DNA of 64,000 nucleotides from Phascolomyces articulosus (lineage: Eukaryota > Mucoromycota > Mucoromycetes > Mucorales > Lichtheimiaceae): contig JAIXMP010000017.1 of the NCBI GenBank assembly GCA_025677815.1, positions 1 to 64,000 on the forward strand. Direction: 5' to 3'. The notes beneath the pieces were generated by a model. It worked only from the letters and a program-made list of their open reading frames with translations. It had not been told where the DNA came from and did not search any database. Every line of letters begins with the position of its first letter. The first letter of the stretch is position 1. Shown here in pieces: positions 59,851-64,000 of the stretch. The position numbers and the translations under genes were made by a program.

Positions 59851-62061
59851 ATGGAACAGGGTCCAGCATGTCGAGGACTACAACTCTTGACAACTACACA
59901 AACCTCATGGACGATTCCTCTCATCTGTATATTAGTTCCTTTACTCTTTCGCTGGATCGTTGCTTTAAATCCATATTCAGGTAAATAGTATAATAAAAAG
60001 ATCAAAATGAAGATTAATATTAATGGTGTCCAATTTTTTTTTAGGATTTAACACACCTCCATTATATGGTGATTATGAAGCTCAACGTCATTGGATGGAA
60101 ATCACAAATGCATTACCATCATCGCAATGGTATCAATATGATCTTGATTGGTGGGGTTTGGACTATCCACCTTTAACCGCGTTTCATAGTTGGATCTGTG
60201 GTTTTATGCAAGTGTTACATATAAAAGAAGAATGATAATGATAGATCACGCTTCAGAATCAAACAAAGTATTCTAATAGGATTGTTATTTTAGTGGATTA
60301 CGGATCAATCCAGATTGGTTTGCATTGGATACATCGCGTGGATATGAATCACCTGAAAGTAAATTTTTCATGCGAGCAACAGTTGTGGTCTCGGAAGCCC
60401 TGGTGTATATTCCAGCTGTTTGGTGCTTTTGTAGAATTGTTTATCCTCAACAACAAAGAAAGGTAAAAATCATTTGCATATATCCAAAGATATCAACAGG
60501 AACATGAAGAGGAGAAGGACGTACAAAAAGATTTAGCTTTTTGTTAATAATTGATTTATATAGTATCTTGTATTATTACTGATCTTGATGCAACCTACTC
60601 TCATTCTTATCGACCATGGTCACTTTCAGTAAGTGAATATAGAAAAAAAAAGAAAACAAAAGAATATTTATGTGATGTATTGAAAAAATATTTAACTCTA
60701 GAAAATGAAATAGATTCAATAGTGTCATGTTGGGTTTTGCATTATGGGCAATCAATGGATATCTTACAAAACATTACCTGTTGGGATCAGTATGTTTTTG
60801 TTTAGCCCTTGGGTTTAAACAAATGGCACTTTATTATTCTCCAGCTGTTTTTAGCTTTTTAATTGGAACTTGTATTTCGATGCCTAAGAAACAACAAGGG
60901 TAAGCGAAAAGTACAAACAAAAAAAGATGTATGGATGGATAATGGAAGTGAAGAAATAGGCAGAACATGTTTCTCATTCATATTTTGTACATTTCAAGCC
61001 TTTTATTATTTTGCCAATTAGGTGTGACAGTTATTACTGCATTTGGCCTTTTGTTATCTCCTTGGTTGGCATCTGTTGATGATCTTTTGCAAATTTTACA
61101 CCGTGTATTCCCTGTAGCACGTGGATTATATGAAGATAAAGTAGCAAATATTTGGTGTGCATTGAATGTGATTGTTAAACTGCGAAATGTACTAAGCCTT
61201 GAATCGACTGTACGTCTCAGGTACAGATTTTTTTTTATTACCATTATATTATGTTGCATTATGTTATTCTTTCCCATCTCCTTTTTACTGACAGGCTTAT
61301 ATATATATAGTCTCTGTGCGACTTTGGCTGCTATTTTACCAATTAATATTCATTTAGGCATGTCTCCAACTCGTTCACGTTTTGGATATGCATTGGTAAA
61401 TACGTCACTTGCATTCTTTTTATTATCTTTTCAGGTTCATGAAAAATCAATTTTGTTACCAGCACTACCTATTTCATTGATGTTATATGATGAACCGGAA
61501 GCTGCCAAGATATTTATGAATGTTGCCATGTTTAGGTAAATAGGAAAAGATTGGATAGAGGAAGTGGATAATAGTAATATGGAAAAAGATAACTGACATG
61601 GTCGTTTTGATTCGTATCCATCTCTTTAGTATGTTTCCATTATTAAAAAGGGAAGGATTAGTGATTCCCTATTTTGGAATAACTCTTCTTTGGAATTGGT
61701 TATTTGGTTCAACATCATTCTCTTCATCAACAATGATAAACATCATCAAACAGGTAAGATATATTATTTCTTCGCGAATATATGAATTTTAAGTATATTT
61801 GATTTTAAAACTAAGCACTATTTTATTTATTTGTTTAATTATAAGATGATCTATGCTTCAATATTCATATGGCACGTCACTGAATGCTGGATCGTCCCTC
61901 CTAACCACTGGCCTGATTTATATACAGTCGTCAATGCCATAATTAGCTGTGGTTATTTCAGCTGCCTCTTTTTGTATTTCACATATCGTCAGTTCTATCC
62001 TTCCTCTTCTTCAACAAATGTCTTCGGTGAATCATCTGTTGTTAAGATTAAATCTACTTAA
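59851..62061 (+). CDS. ALG6: ALG6, dolichyl-P-Glc:Man9GlcNAc2-PP-dolichol alpha-1,3-glucosyltransferase
   Basis: Nine exons (59851-59980, 60045-60207, 60294-60462, 60564-60628, 60714-60899, 60960-61220, 61311-61535, 61630-61753, 61846-62061) give about 512 residues (yeast about 544, human about 507). This ER multi-spanning enzyme adds the first glucose to the lipid-linked oligosaccharide for N-glycosylation. Motifs: the luminal FNTPPLYGDYEAQRHWMEIT and YDLDWWGLDYPPLTAFHSW (ALG6/ALG8 family), LILIDHGHFQFNSVMLGFAL, FPVARGLYEDKVANIWC, and VHEKSILLPALP. Most of the rest is hydrophobic helices. ALG6 is preferred over ALG8 from YGDYEAQRHW and WYQYDLDWWGLDYPP; ALG8 remains a lesser alternative. The intron after exon 2 starts with GC, and exon 6 may instead begin at 60999 (39 bases shorter, same frame). 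First in-frame ATG used. Confidence 0.94.
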
Positions 62062-63367
62062 ATATAAAAAATGTAAATTATTAATATCAAAAATAAATCT
62101 TACTCTCTCGCTTTTTAATATCTCTCCCCCTCTCTTCTCTTTGTTTTTGAAAAATTGTATTTACAGAATATTACCGTTTGCTATATTGTTGGTATTATAC
62201 AATGGGATATAGGAAACTAATTAATAGAACGAAATAGCTTTGGAATTGCAATAGTCCAACGTTGTATGCAGAACAGTAGAAAAGGTTAATTGGTTCAAAA
62301 ATAGCGGGAGAAAAGATTGTGCGCTTATTTTATTCTAAGCGCTGATGGTAGATACGGTCTTTGACATTACAGCAGTAGGTAATGAATATTAGCGCTTCTG
62401 TAGTAGCAAATACAATAGTTGGTCTATATAACATTCAACTATTTTCGACATAATTATGGTGCTTTTTTTGAGTACATCCACTATTCTTTATTTTTCCAAT
62501 TGTCAAATCAAGTGCGCTTGATGCGTAGGATTCATTTTATTCGACCCCTTTCCTTATTCCGTCTATTTTGTAACTATCGTTATAAACATTATTACATATT
62601 ATAGATAACCATTTAAATATTACCATTTTCCCAGTAAAAATGTCATATGGCAATCTTATTATTCTCCTCATATATTTTTACTACATCTTTATTATGTAAT
62701 TATATGTATACAAAATGTACCGTTTATCTGTTTTTAATTTGGCAGCAAATATTGATATAAAAAAATAACAGAGTATATAAATAATGCATAATACAGTTCA
62801 TCCCTGTTTTTTGCAACCTCCAAAGTTGCAGTACTTCACCTTCTACAACATATTCCTGGGAATTGTCTATTGTGAATACTATCGGTACTCCCGAGAGATT
62901 TACAAGTAATACAAGTTTAACGCCAAGAACACGGCGAATGGAAGTTCAAACATATTGTAGGTCATTGTTTGCTTAAAAGCAAAAGAAATTCACAATGAAA
63001 AACATGGTTACAGACGCAAAGTAATAATAACTTCATGGTACGTAAAGAAAATGAAATGTTTTCTACATACTAAAGACTTTCTTTTTCATAAATCATTTTG
63101 CATACAATACATGGTAATATCGTACAATTCTTTTTTTTATACAACATAATACAGGTGTTTTATTACCAAGCAAAACACTGTTATACGTATTTACACTATA
63201 TTAAATATCTTTTTATTACTATAGTAATTTATCATATCGATTGTTTATGTCGCATCAGAAAGCATTGATCCAAGGAACACGTGACCAAAGATTTTTTTTT
63301 TGTTTGGAGGTTTTTTATTGGCTACAAAGAACTTCACATGTCAATCTGATCTTAAACATTCAAAGGG
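62062..63367. other. Intergenic region
   Basis: AT-rich spacer after ALG6. The short frame at 62419-62604 has no recognised content. Near 62796-62840 the sequence TACAGTTCATCCCTG with a short hairpin (CAACCTCCAAAGTTG) hints at a transposon end, but I found no matching inverted end. No gene is seen. Confidence 0.35.
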
Positions 63368-63377
63368 TATAAATAGG
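63368..63377 (+). promoter_or_regulatory. TATA box near the right edge
   Basis: TATAAATAGG, with an ATTGGCTAC CCAAT-type element about 50 bases upstream. It implies a transcription start near 63400. The transcribed unit is not recognised: the next ATG (63437) opens only 21 codons. It may be the promoter of a gene or an LTR that runs beyond the window. Confidence 0.45.
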
Positions 63378-63512
63378 CCCTTTTTCTTTCTTTCGTGAGC
63401 AACAAAAAACGCCAAAAAACGGCAAGTCTTTCAAAATGCATTCTTCATTTGTTCTTGTTTCTTTTATTGATCTTAGTTCCTTTTTATTAGTAAATTGGTA
63501 GATGCACAACAA

Positions 63513-63599
63513 TTTAAAAAGTTCAACACTCGATTTAAAAAAGTTCAACACTCGATTTAAAAAAACTCAACACTCGATTAAAAAAACCCAACACTCGAT
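63513..63599. repeat. Tandem repeat, about four copies of a 21-22 base unit
   Basis: The unit TTTAAAAAAGTTCAACACTCGA appears about four times in a row with small changes (AGTTCAACACTCG, AGTTCAACACTCG, ACTCAACACTCG, ACCCAACACTCG). The core CAACACTCGAT is unchanged. Seen directly; no spacers, so not a CRISPR array. Confidence 0.88.
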
Positions 63600-64000
63600 A
63601 GCATAGCAACACATAGAATCGCTGTGCCGGGGTATGGATAGCGATGTAGTGGTTAATGGTTTATTCCGTTGACTATTATGAGGCGGAAACCGTCGAATTC
63701 CTGTCGGGAGGAATGTCGAGTGCAGCACGCCGAGTGACCTTAGGGCCCATTTAAGTACCTGTTCAGGGAACCAGGGTAGACATTGTCTGCCTTTGACGGG
63801 GGCGCGGGTTCTTTGTGTTGTTCGACGCACGGACCCTTTTTTACAACAAAAGGGATCGAGTCATTTTTCTTTATTGTTTTTTATCTTTTTTTATTTTACC
63901 CTATGGCGTCTCCTTAACCTTTTGTTCCAGGCTCTTGTTGACCGGGTCCCTTTCTCAACATTAGCTATTGGTATAATTGGAAAAGGTTTAGTCAATGGGT
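63600..64000. other. GC-richer unassigned sequence at the window edge
   Basis: From 63600 to about 63840 the sequence is clearly richer in G+C than its flanks, and it follows the tandem repeat and TATA box. The 87-residue minus-strand frame (63830-63567) has no recognised domain and partly translates the tandem repeat. Candidates are the body of an LTR or an untranslated leader. Not enough is visible to decide. Confidence 0.3.

Noticed and set aside
63513..63599. CRISPR-like repeat array
   Set aside because: The units adjoin directly with no unique spacers, and the host genome is eukaryotic; it is a simple tandem repeat.

Overview
This window looks like nuclear DNA of an early-diverging fungus, most likely Mucoromycota (Mucorales-like). 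The grounds are strong AT richness, compact multi-exon genes with short introns (mostly about 50-120 bases, GT...AG), poly-Q/N/S/T tracts, a fragment of a DIRS/Crypton-like tyrosine recombinase, a secreted pepsin-like protease of the rhizopuspepsin type, and an SMG1 kinase, which the model yeasts lack. I cannot name the species. Gene models were built by hand from splice sites and reading-frame continuity; for the main spliced genes the exon lengths close in frame.

Layout, left to right. 0.9-1.6 kb: a decayed tyrosine-recombinase fragment. 3.0-8.2 kb (+): cohesin subunit of the STAG/Scc3 family. 8.8-11.0 kb (+): class I cyclic-nucleotide phosphodiesterase with a long low-complexity insertion in its catalytic domain. 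11.4-13.3 kb (+): intronless membrane-anchored disordered protein of unknown role. 14.0-15.8 kb (-): F-box/LRR protein. 17.0-18.5 kb (+): secreted aspartic protease. 20.0-20.8 kb (+): NPC2/ML-domain lipid-binding protein. 22.4-23.1 kb (-): probable decayed gene. 24.1-25.3 kb (+): phosducin-like protein. 25.9-28.2 and 31.8-34.2 kb (+): two tandem paralogues of a kelch-repeat single-pass membrane protein. 35.0-47.5 kb (+): SMG1, 37 exons, about 3,230 residues. About 47.6-47.8 kb: a small pogo-like MITE. 48.2-50.3 kb (-): RING-H2 ubiquitin ligase of the RNF126/RNF115 type. 53.9-56.3 kb (+): type I metacaspase. 56.7-59.5 kb (-): family X DNA polymerase (Pol lambda/Pol4-like) with a BRCT domain. 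59.9-62.1 kb (+): ALG6 glucosyltransferase, divergent from the polymerase. The right end holds a TATA-type promoter and a short tandem repeat that may open a gene or LTR outside the window.

The genes do not form a pathway cluster. They are mostly conserved eukaryotic housekeeping genes (cohesion, NMD signalling, DNA repair, N-glycosylation, chaperonin cofactor, ubiquitin ligation) mixed with secreted or surface proteins. The most informative observations concern gene structure: a 57-nt in-frame segment in the second kelch paralogue that contains a stop codon and looks like a newly created intron; a 9-nt microexon in the polymerase; a GC-AG intron in ALG6; a complete SMG1 with its characteristic long kinase-to-FATC insertion; and a MITE just beyond the SMG1 stop. 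I found no CRISPR array, rRNA or convincing tRNA, and no clear sign of an unknown multi-gene system.
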